Below are positions 1-6,170 of a stretch of 55,042 nucleotides of DNA, piece by piece. The number at the start of each line of letters is the position of its first letter. The first letter of the stretch is position 1. The notes under the pieces are model-generated. The model searched no databases. It worked only from the letters and a program-made list of their open reading frames with translations, and was not told where the DNA came from. The translations under genes and the position numbers were made by a program. This DNA is from a virus: IMG/VR virus record IMGVR_UViG_3300044491_000241, positions 1 through 55,042 of that record; one strand, 5' to 3'.

Positions 1-216
1 CTGGTAGAAAGAGAGACTGGGAGTAAATGGTGGTAGATTTTGACATTGATGGTGACGGTAAGATCACTATAGATGAAGTAACAATGAAAGAACGTATGCT
101 TGAAGTAGAGCTACGTGAAGAGAAAGCGGAGTCACAAAAGAAAATGGCTTGGATAGCTATGCTTACCATGATTGTTTTCACAGTATTCCTGTTTACTCCT
201 ATGATGTCAGACAACA
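1..216. repeat. Left copy of terminal near-repeat
   Basis: Bases 1-216 match 54827-55042 with no gaps and eight mismatches (at 128, 131, 135, 188, 197, 209, 214, 215). Bases 1-26 are the last codons and TAA stop of the 84-aa gene seen whole at 54598-54852; the rest is the start of the EF-hand gene. The overlap shows that the window is one genome length plus a small redundancy. Because the copies are not identical it is either strain variation in a mixed population joined in assembly, or a real diverged duplication. Confidence 0.95.
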
Positions 217-356
217 GAGTGTCTGCATTAGCCGATTTACTAGGATTATTCTACATTGCACAGACAGGGATCGTAGCTGCTTACATGGGTGCTACAGCAT
301 ACATGGCAGGTAAGCCTATGGGTAATAAAATAGCATTGAAAAAGGAGACAAGATAA
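27..356 (+). CDS. EF-hand, two-TM small membrane protein (holin candidate)
   Basis: 109 aa. Residues 6-17 form a canonical EF-hand calcium loop (D6, D8, D10, G11, I13, E17), placed almost at the N-terminus so that the usual entering helix is missing. A charged helix (about 18-38) leads into two hydrophobic segments (about 40-60 and 66-93) and a basic tail. Size, two TM segments and position just upstream of an endopeptidase gene fit a class II-like holin, but no holin family is recognised for certain. The stop overlaps the next start (TAATG). Its own upstream gene is at 54598-54852, across the genome junction. Calcium gating of lysis would be inference only. Confidence 0.8.
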   Translation: MVVDFDIDGDGKITIDEVTMKERMLEVELREEKAESQKKMAWIAMLTMIVFTVFLFTPMMSDNRVSALADLLGLFYIAQTGIVAAYMGATAYMAGKPMGNKIALKKETR

Positions 357-727
357 TGTCAGAAGAAAAGAAAAAAGGATACCATGCTGGAGGTAGGGTA
401 GACCAAAGATCTACGAGAAGACCTACACCCAAACCCAGAACTAGGTCTACAACTAGGTCTAGATCTACGACTGGATCTGCAGCTAGGCCCACCCCTAGCT
501 TTCTAAGTAGGTTTAGTAGAAAAAGGGTATCTTCTGCAAACAGAAACCCTGCAGCTAGACCTGCAGCTAGACCTGCAGCTAGACCTGCAGCTAGACCTGC
601 AGCTAGACCTGCAGCTAGACCTGCAGCTAGACCTGCAAGTAGACCTACACGTAGCAGCCAGAGGGGTAATGTATTGCAGAGACGTTTGGCTAGTCGTTCA
701 AGAAGACCTATGTCCAGAAGAAGGTAG
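356..727 (+). CDS. Arg/Ala/Pro-rich repeat protein
   Basis: 123 aa, extremely basic and low complexity, with Arg, Pro, Ser and Thr dominating. A central block is seven exact Ala-Ala-Arg-Pro tetrapeptides followed by a variant. No catalytic motif or membrane segment is seen. It starts with ATG overlapping the stop of the EF-hand gene, so translation is probably coupled. Such a polycation could bind nucleic acid or anionic envelope polymers, but I do not recognise a family. Sitting between the putative holin and the endopeptidase, it may act in late infection or be packaged. Confidence 0.75.
   Translation: MSEEKKKGYHAGGRVDQRSTRRPTPKPRTRSTTRSRSTTGSAARPTPSFLSRFSRKRVSSANRNPAARPAARPAARPAARPAARPAARPAARPASRPTRSSQRGNVLQRRLASRSRRPMSRRR
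548..643 (+). repeat. 12-bp tandem repeat inside the AARP gene
   Basis: Seven identical copies of cctgcagctaga at 548-631, then an eighth with two changes (632-643). Each unit encodes Pro-Ala-Ala-Arg. Perfect identity at DNA level, including synonymous positions, indicates recent slippage or expansion, so copy number probably varies between related phages. Confidence 0.95.
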
Positions 728-733
728 TTTCAC

Positions 734-1201
734 ATGAGTTTTGGGTTAAGTCAAAGATCGTTAAATAAACTAGATGGCGTACATCCTGATATGGTGGCAG
801 TTGTTCAACGTGCTATTGAACTGACCGATGTAGACTTTGGTGTTACCTACGGTGTACGTACACTGGAAGAACAAAAAGAGCTATACAACTCTGGTCGTAG
901 TCAGACTATGAAATCTAAACATCTTATTCAAGATGATGGATATGCATACGCTGTAGATCTTGTGGCTTACTTTGGTTCTAACGTTTCATGGGAACTAAAT
1001 GTCTATGATAACATTTGTGATGCAATGAAAGAGGCAGCTAAAGAGCTTGGTGTAGCAATCAAGTGGGGTGCAGCTTGGTCAGAGGGTGATATTAGATCTT
1101 ACCCAGGTTCATCGGAAGATGCTATGATGGCTTACGTAGACTTGAGGCGGAGTCAAGGCAGAAGGCCCTTTATTGATGGCCCTCACTTCGAGTTGATGTA
1201 G
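734..1201 (+). CDS. Peptidoglycan L-Ala-D-Glu type endopeptidase, M15 family (endolysin)
   Basis: 155 aa, a single catalytic domain of the M15 (VanY/L-alanyl-D-glutamate peptidase) type, about the size of the T5 endolysin. Zinc ligands visible are H63 (SKH), D75 (AVDL) and H151 (GPHFEL), with the conserved GVRT and AVDL context. It should cut the peptide stem of murein to release progeny. It has no signal peptide, so it needs a holin for export, consistent with the membrane proteins on both sides. Six bases separate it from the previous gene and two from the next. Confidence 0.92.
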   Translation: MSFGLSQRSLNKLDGVHPDMVAVVQRAIELTDVDFGVTYGVRTLEEQKELYNSGRSQTMKSKHLIQDDGYAYAVDLVAYFGSNVSWELNVYDNICDAMKEAAKELGVAIKWGAAWSEGDIRSYPGSSEDAMMAYVDLRRSQGRRPFIDGPHFELM

Positions 1202-1203
1202 CT

Positions 1204-1434
1204 ATGTTGGAAATGATTAACATAGTAATGCAGTGGCTGGTGGCTCCGATCATTGCAGCAGTCTGGATGCTCTATAATAAGGCAAATAAGAACGAGACAG
1301 ATATAGCTGTTCTTAAGGCTATGTACGATTCTAGTGCTGTTCACCATGACAGAGAAATGAAAGAGATGAGAGATACCATTAAGGCTATCTTCAACAAATT
1401 AGATAATATAGAGCAGTCTCTAAGGAATAGGTAG
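1204..1434 (+). CDS. Small N-terminal TM plus coiled-coil protein, lysis cassette
   Basis: 76 aa. Residues about 6-24 are a hydrophobic segment, and the remainder is a charged helix with heptad-like Leu/Ile/Met spacing ending in Asn-Arg. Topology resembles an inner-membrane spanin (Rz-like) or a small signal-anchor holin; the sequence alone does not decide. It starts two bases after the endopeptidase stop. Since a one-piece spanin candidate lies at 1627-2004, I favour a holin or holin-regulator role, at low confidence. Confidence 0.75.
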   Translation: MLEMINIVMQWLVAPIIAAVWMLYNKANKNETDIAVLKAMYDSSAVHHDREMKEMRDTIKAIFNKLDNIEQSLRNR

Positions 1435-1608
1435 TTGTTGTGTGTGTTGGCCTTTGTTTCATTCGGTCACGCATGGACTGACAGTGGTAACAGGTTGTTT
1501 CAGTATTGTTACTACGATTGTGGGTTACCTAAAAACGGTTTGTTTTACGATAGGGTATACAGAGTAGATTATAATTATTCTTGTCCTATTGAAATTAAAT
1601 TCAAATAG
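1435..1608 (+). CDS. Small secreted Cys-containing protein, TTG start
   Basis: 57 aa read from TTG at 1435, directly after the TAG of the previous gene and in the same frame. AAGGA at 1422-1426 sits 8 nt upstream, a good ribosome site for this start (TTG 1438 or GTG 1444 are alternatives). The first residues are a short hydrophobic stretch ending Gly-His-Ala before Trp, like a minimal signal peptide. The mature part is aromatic-rich with three Cys (YCYYDCG, SCP). No family recognised. Position suggests a periplasmic role in lysis or exclusion. Confidence 0.55.
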   Translation: MLCVLAFVSFGHAWTDSGNRLFQYCYYDCGLPKNGLFYDRVYRVDYNYSCPIEIKFK

Positions 1609-1626
1609 AAGTATAATTAACATAAA

Positions 1627-2004
1627 ATGAAATGGTTTGTTCTAGTATTGTTCTTATCTGGTTGTGGGCTTTCAGCACTTAACCCCTTTTCAGGTGGTGG
1701 TCCTACAGTAAACAGTAATGCTCAGATAGGGGCAGAGAACCGACAAGCTGTAATGTCAGTAGAACAAACAGAAGAAGTTACTGCTGGCAGAGATGTAGTC
1801 CAAACAGAGATAGTAAAAGAAGTTGAGACAGGATCTGTGGAAACTCTAGAAATATTTAACACTAATATCCCCCCTTGGGTCATTGTACTCCTTATCCTTG
1901 GGTGGCTGTTACCCACACCTACAGAAATGGTTAGAGGTTTCACAAATTTTGTGTTAACATTATTTGGGCGAAAAGATAATCCTAAGTATAACAGATTTAA
2001 ATAG
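1627..2004 (+). CDS. Unimolecular-spanin-like lipoprotein
   Basis: 125 aa. Residues 1-13 form a lipoprotein signal with lipobox L-S-G-C13. A Ser/Gly/Val/Glu-rich middle region follows, then a hydrophobic segment at about 82-97 (starting IPPWVIV) and a basic C-terminal tail. An N-terminal outer-membrane lipid anchor plus a C-terminal inner-membrane TM is the topology known for u-spanins (T1 gp11), which fuse the two membranes at the end of lysis. Length also fits. Next to an endolysin gene this is the best reading, though sequence similarity to known spanins is not established here. Confidence 0.7.
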   Translation: MKWFVLVLFLSGCGLSALNPFSGGGPTVNSNAQIGAENRQAVMSVEQTEEVTAGRDVVQTEIVKEVETGSVETLEIFNTNIPPWVIVLLILGWLLPTPTEMVRGFTNFVLTLFGRKDNPKYNRFK

Positions 2005-2057
2005 AAAAGGATAAAGGGGTAAAACAGTGATCGTCCCATGTTCCCCCTTACTATTAC

Positions 2058-2375
2058 ATGGCTATACCTGAGAGAGTAAAAACAAAGATGGAACAAGCTG
2101 GCCTCAAAGGGGTCAACAAGCCGCAGCGTCTAAATGACAGCAGCGGTAAGTCTCATCATGTTATGGCCTCTGAAGGTGGCAAGTATAAATATATTAAGTT
2201 TGGTCAGAAGGGTGTAAAAACCAATCAGACTGCGGGACAGAGGGAAGCCTTTAAGTCCAGACACGCGAAGAACATATCAAAAGGTAAAATGTCTGCTGCG
2301 TACTGGGCTGACAAAGTAAAATGGTCTTCCTCTAAAACAAAATCACCTAGCAAGAAATGGGTAAAAGGATCTTAG
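2058..2375 (+). CDS. Small basic conserved phage protein
   Basis: 105 aa, Lys-rich, soluble, no signal or TM. The central motif FKSRHAKNI followed by MSAAYWADKVKW resembles a small protein family I recall from marine T7-like and T4-like phages, of unknown function. It is the first of a run of short Lys/Gly-rich genes (2058-4321). ATG 2058 is the only sensible start. Possible roles are minor virion component or DNA binding; neither is shown. Confidence 0.75.
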   Translation: MAIPERVKTKMEQAGLKGVNKPQRLNDSSGKSHHVMASEGGKYKYIKFGQKGVKTNQTAGQREAFKSRHAKNISKGKMSAAYWADKVKWSSSKTKSPSKKWVKGS

Positions 2376-2378
2376 AAA

Positions 2379-2741
2379 ATGAATAAACTATTATTAGCTA
2401 CAGCAATCACGCTTGCTACAACGACAGCCTATGCTGCTGACTTAGAATTACTTGGTCAAACTATTTCTGTTGGAGCAGAGTCCGACATTAACTACACTAC
2501 AGGTGTAGAAGAGTGGGAATGGACTGCGACACCATACGCAGCCTTTACCACATCACTTGGGGTAGTGTTGACTGCAGAGACAGAGTTTGACATTCTTGGT
2601 TTAGATGAAGAAGAAGTATTCAAAGGTATGGACTACACCGCAGAGTACGGTGTCAACGGTGTTACAGTTTACACTGAAGTTTCTTCTGATCGTGACTGGG
2701 ACTTTGGGAATGTCACCGTAGGCATGAAAGCTCTGTTCTAG
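2379..2741 (+). CDS. Small exported outer-membrane beta-barrel-like protein
   Basis: 120 aa. Residues 1-19 are a typical signal peptide ending A-Y-A before Ala-Asp. The mature 100 residues alternate polar and hydrophobic residues in short strands with Gly/Asp/Asn turns, rich in Thr, Tyr and Val. The C-terminus is VTVGMKALF: a terminal Phe preceded by alternating hydrophobics, as in the beta-signal read by the BAM complex. It looks like a very small phage-encoded outer-membrane protein. Plausible roles are receptor masking/superinfection exclusion or envelope destabilisation. It starts four bases after the previous stop. Confidence 0.75.
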   Translation: MNKLLLATAITLATTTAYAADLELLGQTISVGAESDINYTTGVEEWEWTATPYAAFTTSLGVVLTAETEFDILGLDEEEVFKGMDYTAEYGVNGVTVYTEVSSDRDWDFGNVTVGMKALF

Positions 2742-2743
2742 TC

Positions 2744-2929
2744 ATGTGGGTTGCTGTAATGCTCTTGTGCTACGACATGACTTCCTTATCGTGTATGGTT
2801 TCTGCTAGTCCAGAATCTTTTGACACTGAGGAAGTCTGTCAGGCAACAGCAGAAGCAGCAGCCATTGAGATGAGAAAAAGAGGTGTTTACAGTGTTCCTG
2901 GTTGTTTTCAGATAGGAAGGTCTGTATAG
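2744..2929 (+). CDS. Small Cys-containing secreted protein
   Basis: 61 aa starting three bases after the barrel gene. The N-terminus is hydrophobic (MWVAVMLLCYDM), followed by a mixed region with four further Cys and two acidic helices. Probably exported or membrane associated, because of the N-terminal hydrophobic stretch. No family recognised. Its TAG stop overlaps the GTG of the next gene by one base, so the three genes appear translationally linked. Confidence 0.6.
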   Translation: MWVAVMLLCYDMTSLSCMVSASPESFDTEEVCQATAEAAAIEMRKRGVYSVPGCFQIGRSV

Positions 2930-3261
2930 TGGCAGTAGAAAAAGTAGAAGGTGGTTTTCGTTGGGGTAAAACTGGAAAGATTTACAAAAGACGGATCAAT
3001 GCTGTAAAGGCAGGAGAAAAAAAGACTTCTAAAAAAAGCAGTACAGGACACTCTACAGGTGGCGTAGTAAAATCAGGTATGTCTAAGGGTGGATCTACTG
3101 TCAACGCAGCAGGTAACTACACTAAGCCAACGATGCGTAAGAACCTTGTAGCCAGTGCTAAGGCTGGATCTAAGGGTGGTAAGCCTGGTCAGTGGTCTGC
3201 TCGTAAAGCACAGATGGTAGCAAAACAATACAAGGCTAAGGGTGGGGGCTATAAGTCATGA
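2929..3261 (+). CDS. Small Lys/Gly-rich basic protein, GTG start
   Basis: 110 aa from GTG 2929. AGGAAGG at 2913-2919 lies 9 nt upstream, which decides this start over an in-frame TTG at 2902. The protein is very basic and Gly/Ser-rich, with a C-terminal QWSARKAQMVAKQYK block ending in a Gly-rich tail, a motif I recall from marine phage small proteins. No TM or enzyme motif. Its last codons overlap the next gene by four bases (ATGA). Confidence 0.7.
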   Translation: MAVEKVEGGFRWGKTGKIYKRRINAVKAGEKKTSKKSSTGHSTGGVVKSGMSKGGSTVNAAGNYTKPTMRKNLVASAKAGSKGGKPGQWSARKAQMVAKQYKAKGGGYKS

Positions 3262-3722
3262 AAGCGCCACAGAAATCCCTTAAGGACTGGGGTAAGCAGA
3301 AGTGGAGAACCTCCGATGGATCTCCTTCTAAGGGTAAGAAAAGATATTTACCTGACAAAGCCTGGGATTCTTTAAGTGCCAGTGAAAAGGCTGCCACTAA
3401 TAAAGCCAAGTCCAAAGGTAATAAACAAGGTAAACAGTTTGTAGCACAGCCCAAGGGTGTAGCTAAAAAAGTAAAACAATTTAGAGCAGCAGAGGGTGGC
3501 ATGGCTAAAGGTACTAAGAAAACTTGTCCTAAGTGTAAGGGCGCAGGGTGTTCACACTGTGGTGGTAAAGGCTACCACACAGGTATGAATGCAGGGGGTT
3601 CTATGCAAAAACCAATGAATTCGGGTATGAAAGCCCTTAAGAAGGCAGCACCTAAAGTAGCTAAGAAAATGGGATACAACAAAGGCGGCATGGCAAAATG
3701 CGGCGCATCATATAAAGGTTAA
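3258..3722 (+). CDS. DUF5872-like basic protein with DnaJ-type zinc knuckle
   Basis: 154 aa. Residues about 5-75 (KSLKDWGKQKWRTSDG, then GKKRYLPDKAW and GKQFVAQPK) match what I recall of DUF5872. Residues about 89-107 carry CPKCKGAGCSHCGGKG, a CxxCxGxxCxxCxGxG zinc-binding repeat like one half of the DnaJ central domain. The rest is Lys/Gly-rich. Function unknown; the mix of a basic body and a zinc knuckle suggests nucleic-acid or protein binding. ATGA overlap with the previous gene. Confidence 0.75.
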   Translation: MKAPQKSLKDWGKQKWRTSDGSPSKGKKRYLPDKAWDSLSASEKAATNKAKSKGNKQGKQFVAQPKGVAKKVKQFRAAEGGMAKGTKKTCPKCKGAGCSHCGGKGYHTGMNAGGSMQKPMNSGMKALKKAAPKVAKKMGYNKGGMAKCGASYKG

Positions 3723-3727
3723 ATAGA

Positions 3728-4321
3728 ATGGCTTCGTATAAAGACTACAAATCTGTTTCTGCTGCTAAAAAAGCAGGATCAATGTACTTCATGGGTAAAG
3801 ACGGTAAAAAGAAACTTGCTGTCACCAAAGAGCAATTAGATGCTTGGAAGAAAAAGAACAAAGGTAAGTTCAAAGGTTCAGCACTTACTGCTTGGGCAAA
3901 TGCCAAAGGTAAAAACATTGGCGGCGCTCCTTCATCTTCTCTTCGCCCCAAGGCAAGACCTGGATCAGATGTATCTGGTTTTACACCAAGCCCAATTGAA
4001 GTTAAAAATCTGGTAAAAGGTGGTCGTGGGGACGGGAGATCCGAAACACTAAAAAGAAGAATAAAATTACTCTCTGATAAAAAGAAAGCTGAGGCTAATA
4101 AACCAGAAGATCTCAAGGGTGCGGCTTGGATGAAAGCCAATACTCGTTCAGCTTACATGAACCTTTCAAAGTCTGAGGCTCGTGCGCTTGGTCTGCCAGC
4201 AACAACAGTCGCAGCTACTCAACACAAACTAAGAAATCAAAAATTTAAAGATGGTAAAACTTTCTTTGATAATAGCAGCCCTAAAGCTAAAAGTGCTGGA
4301 AGAAATAGTCCTCGTAATTAA
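3728..4321 (+). CDS. Lys-rich basic protein, unknown function
   Basis: 197 aa. The N-terminal 60 residues (KDYKSVSAAKKAGSMYF, KKLAVTKEQLDAWKKK) look like a small folded basic module, followed by a Pro/Arg/Ser linker and a helical basic C-terminal half. No TM, signal or catalytic motif. It is the last and longest of the basic-protein run from 2058. Not recognised; a minor virion or DNA-associated protein is possible. Confidence 0.7.
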   Translation: MASYKDYKSVSAAKKAGSMYFMGKDGKKKLAVTKEQLDAWKKKNKGKFKGSALTAWANAKGKNIGGAPSSSLRPKARPGSDVSGFTPSPIEVKNLVKGGRGDGRSETLKRRIKLLSDKKKAEANKPEDLKGAAWMKANTRSAYMNLSKSEARALGLPATTVAATQHKLRNQKFKDGKTFFDNSSPKAKSAGRNSPRN

Positions 4322-4337
4322 AGGTAGTTAGTAAGTA

Positions 4338-4601
4338 ATGAAACTTGAGAATGATAAAGTAGTAGATCATATTGGCACTGTCCTTGCTGAAAAGATCAGA
4401 GGCGAGTGGCATACCAAGAGTGATGTAGTCATGCTCTTTATCTTAGCTTCAGAAAGGGGTGATCTTGCTTCGCAAAAGGAGGACGAACTAGAAATGGTTC
4501 GTGCTCGTAACGAGAAGGGTCATTACATTTCTGATGACCCTACCACTGAAGTAAACGAAGCTTGGGTTGTTAAAAAAGTTAAGAAAGCTCTAAAAAAATG
4601 A
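4338..4601 (+). CDS. Small acidic/basic mixed protein, unknown
   Basis: 87 aa soluble protein, largely helical by composition, ending in a Lys-rich tail (KKVKKALKK). No motif recognised. The stop overlaps the next start by four bases (ATGA), coupling it to the 121-aa protein that follows. Probably a small structural accessory because of its position before the virion module. Confidence 0.65.
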   Translation: MKLENDKVVDHIGTVLAEKIRGEWHTKSDVVMLFILASERGDLASQKEDELEMVRARNEKGHYISDDPTTEVNEAWVVKKVKKALKK

Positions 4602-4963
4602 CAGCACTACCTACAGCAAAGTTCTTTAGTGCAGCTAAAGACCTAACGGCTACAGCAGGTGGGGCAAGTGGGGATGTTCTCTACACTTGTCCCAACAACT
4701 TTATTTCTTTGATTAGGTTCTTGCACGTATCTATTGGGGCTAACGCTACAAAAAAATATAGTTTACAGTGGTACGAAGCTTCTACGACTACTTATCATTT
4801 TATTGTAGATGAGCACAGTGTTGCAGGTAACAGTTTAGAAGAAGTCATTCAAGGTGGTAGCTATCTTGCTTTAAGACCTGGCGACAAAATTGTAGGCTTT
4901 GAAGAGTCTGATGCAGATGCTCACGTTATCATCTCAGGTGAGGAGCATTACCAACCCACATAA
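4598..4963 (+). CDS. Small beta-rich putative virion protein
   Basis: 121 aa, rich in Ala, Gly, Thr, Val and Tyr with alternating strand-like segments and no TM or signal. Features such as KYSLQWYEASTTTY and LALRPGDKIVGFEE read like a small beta-sandwich decoration or fibre-associated protein. Family not recognised for certain. A promoter candidate follows the stop, so this may end a transcription unit. Confidence 0.65.
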   Translation: MTALPTAKFFSAAKDLTATAGGASGDVLYTCPNNFISLIRFLHVSIGANATKKYSLQWYEASTTTYHFIVDEHSVAGNSLEEVIQGGSYLALRPGDKIVGFEESDADAHVIISGEEHYQPT

Positions 4964-4968
4964 CGGGA

Positions 4969-4997
4969 TTGCAATATTGGCAATAGTGTGGTATAAC
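4969..4997 (+). promoter_or_regulatory. Sigma70-type promoter with extended -10
   Basis: TTGCAA at 4969-4974, 17-bp spacer, TATAAC at 4992-4997 preceded by TGG (extended -10). It lies 60 bp upstream of the DUF1127 gene in an otherwise non-coding 94-bp gap. A weak stem (GCATAC, AAAAG loop, GTATGT) lies downstream at 5019-5035. Confidence 0.5.
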
Positions 4998-5057
4998 TAG
5001 ATATGATATAACTTCCATGCATACAAAAGGTATGTTCATGAAACAGGAGTTATAAAC

Positions 5058-5210
5058 ATGAAATGGTTAATTAATTGGTTTGAAGCAGTAGCTGTAGCAC
5101 AACAACGAAGAGCAGACTATTGGCTCTTAAAAAATATGTCGGATAAAGAATTAAAAGATATTGGAATATCTCGTGGGGAGATTGCTCAAAAAGTCTTTTT
5201 AGGTAAATAA
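5058..5210 (+). CDS. DUF1127 (YjiS-like) small protein
   Basis: 50 aa. An N-terminal Trp/Phe-containing amphipathic helix is followed by the DUF1127 signature: MSDKELKDIGISRGEIAQKV corresponds to the family pattern L-D-D-R-x-L-x-D-I-G-(L/I)-x-R-x-(D/E)-I. AGGAG lies 8 nt upstream of the ATG. DUF1127 proteins are abundant in Alphaproteobacteria, where members have been linked to RNA binding/turnover and phosphate or stress responses. The gene has its own likely promoter and flanking non-coding DNA, so it looks like a moron gene. Its role in infection is unknown. Confidence 0.85.
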   Translation: MKWLINWFEAVAVAQQRRADYWLLKNMSDKELKDIGISRGEIAQKVFLGK

Positions 5211-5252
5211 TCTATACTATAAGTAGGTAGATGAGACTTTGGGGGGAGGCTC

Positions 5253-5708
5253 GTGGATCCAATTACCATAATGGCTGGAGCATCAGCTGCGTTTAATGCC
5301 ATAAAAAAGGGTATTGAGGTAGGCAGGGGCTTACAAGATATGTCTGGTCAACTGTCTCAGTGGGCAGGAGCCATGTCTGACTTAGGTCGGGCAGAGACAA
5401 AAGCTAAAAACCCCCCTTGGTGGAAATCACTAAGTGGGGGTGTCGAACAAGAAGCTATGCAAATTTTTGCTGCTAAGAAAAAAGCAGAAGAGATGCGTAA
5501 GGAGCTTAAACAATACATATCATTTAGTATGGGTCCATCCGCTTGGGAAGAACTTCTCCGAATTGAGTCTCAAGTACGTAAAAGAAAACAAGAGCAAGAG
5601 TATCGTAGGATTGAGTTAAAAGAAACAATAATAATGTGGACCGTTACTTGTCTTACTTTACTAGTAGGGATTGGGATATTGGGGTTTATAACTTACATGC
5701 TTGTTTAA
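5253..5708 (+). CDS. Coiled-coil protein with C-terminal TM, GTG start
   Basis: 151 aa from GTG 5253, with a strong GGGGGGAGG ribosome site just upstream. An N-terminal Ala/Gly-rich helix, a long charged coiled-coil-like middle (about 65-125) and one C-terminal TM (about 127-150). Similar small helical TM proteins occur in cyanophage and pelagiphage genomes with unknown function. Could act in packaging, ejection or the envelope. No enzyme motif. Confidence 0.75.
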   Translation: MDPITIMAGASAAFNAIKKGIEVGRGLQDMSGQLSQWAGAMSDLGRAETKAKNPPWWKSLSGGVEQEAMQIFAAKKKAEEMRKELKQYISFSMGPSAWEELLRIESQVRKRKQEQEYRRIELKETIIMWTVTCLTLLVGIGILGFITYMLV

Positions 5709-5848
5709 TTAAGAAAGGTAGTAGGTACTATGTCTTTGACAAGAATGGTAAAATACTTATTATCACTACCAATAAAAGAATAGCTATAGGAATTCATAGG
5801 AAAAACAATGGCAAGAAATCTAACAGAAAAACAGCAGAAGTTTCTTGA
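5636..5848 (+). CDS. Possible small overlapping protein
   Basis: 70 aa from GTG 5636, overlapping the TM-encoding end of the preceding gene by 73 bp and the TerS start by 41 bp. The part lying mostly in the gap (KKGSRYYVFDKNGKILIITT) reads like a real compact beta protein and would otherwise leave 99 bp empty. The heavy overlap and the lack of a good ribosome site are against it. Real start may lie further in. Confidence 0.3.
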   Translation: MDRYLSYFTSRDWDIGVYNLHACLIKKGSRYYVFDKNGKILIITTNKRIAIGIHRKNNGKKSNRKTAEVS

Positions 5849-6170
5849 TGTCCTCTTCGAAGAGGCTAAAGGAGACCCTGTACAAGCTAAGAAGCTTGCA
5901 GGGTATGCTGATGCTGTATCTTCAACAAGCATTGTTAATTCCTTGACGGACGAGATAGTAGATGTTACAAAGAAATTTATAGCACAATCGTCTACTAAAG
6001 CTGCTTATACTATGTTCTCTGTTATGTCTGATCCCACAGATCTAGGTGTAAAAGAAAAGATGTTAGCAGCTAAAGACATTCTAGATCGTGCAGGATTTAC
6101 TAAAACGGATAAGGTAGAGGTAAAAGCTTCAGAGCCTTTGTTTATTCTACCTGCGAAAGAAGATGAGTAA
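5808..6170 (+). CDS. terS: Terminase small subunit
   Basis: 120 aa. The N-terminus (LTEKQQKFLDVLFEEAKGD) and the helix-turn-helix-like segment that follows match the small terminase of marine podoviruses. The middle helix pair (about 55-95) would oligomerise, and the end is acidic with PLFILP. TerS recognises the concatemer and hands it to the large terminase encoded shortly downstream. It overlaps the next gene by eight bases. No pac or cos site could be placed from sequence. Confidence 0.82.
   Translation: MARNLTEKQQKFLDVLFEEAKGDPVQAKKLAGYADAVSSTSIVNSLTDEIVDVTKKFIAQSSTKAAYTMFSVMSDPTDLGVKEKMLAAKDILDRAGFTKTDKVEVKASEPLFILPAKEDE

Noticed and set aside
1204-1608. Amber (TAG) recoding, because an in-frame reading continues past TAG here and after thyX
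   Set aside because: TAG ends many genes with proper downstream starts, long genes contain no in-frame TAG, and the only tRNA is Arg(UCU).
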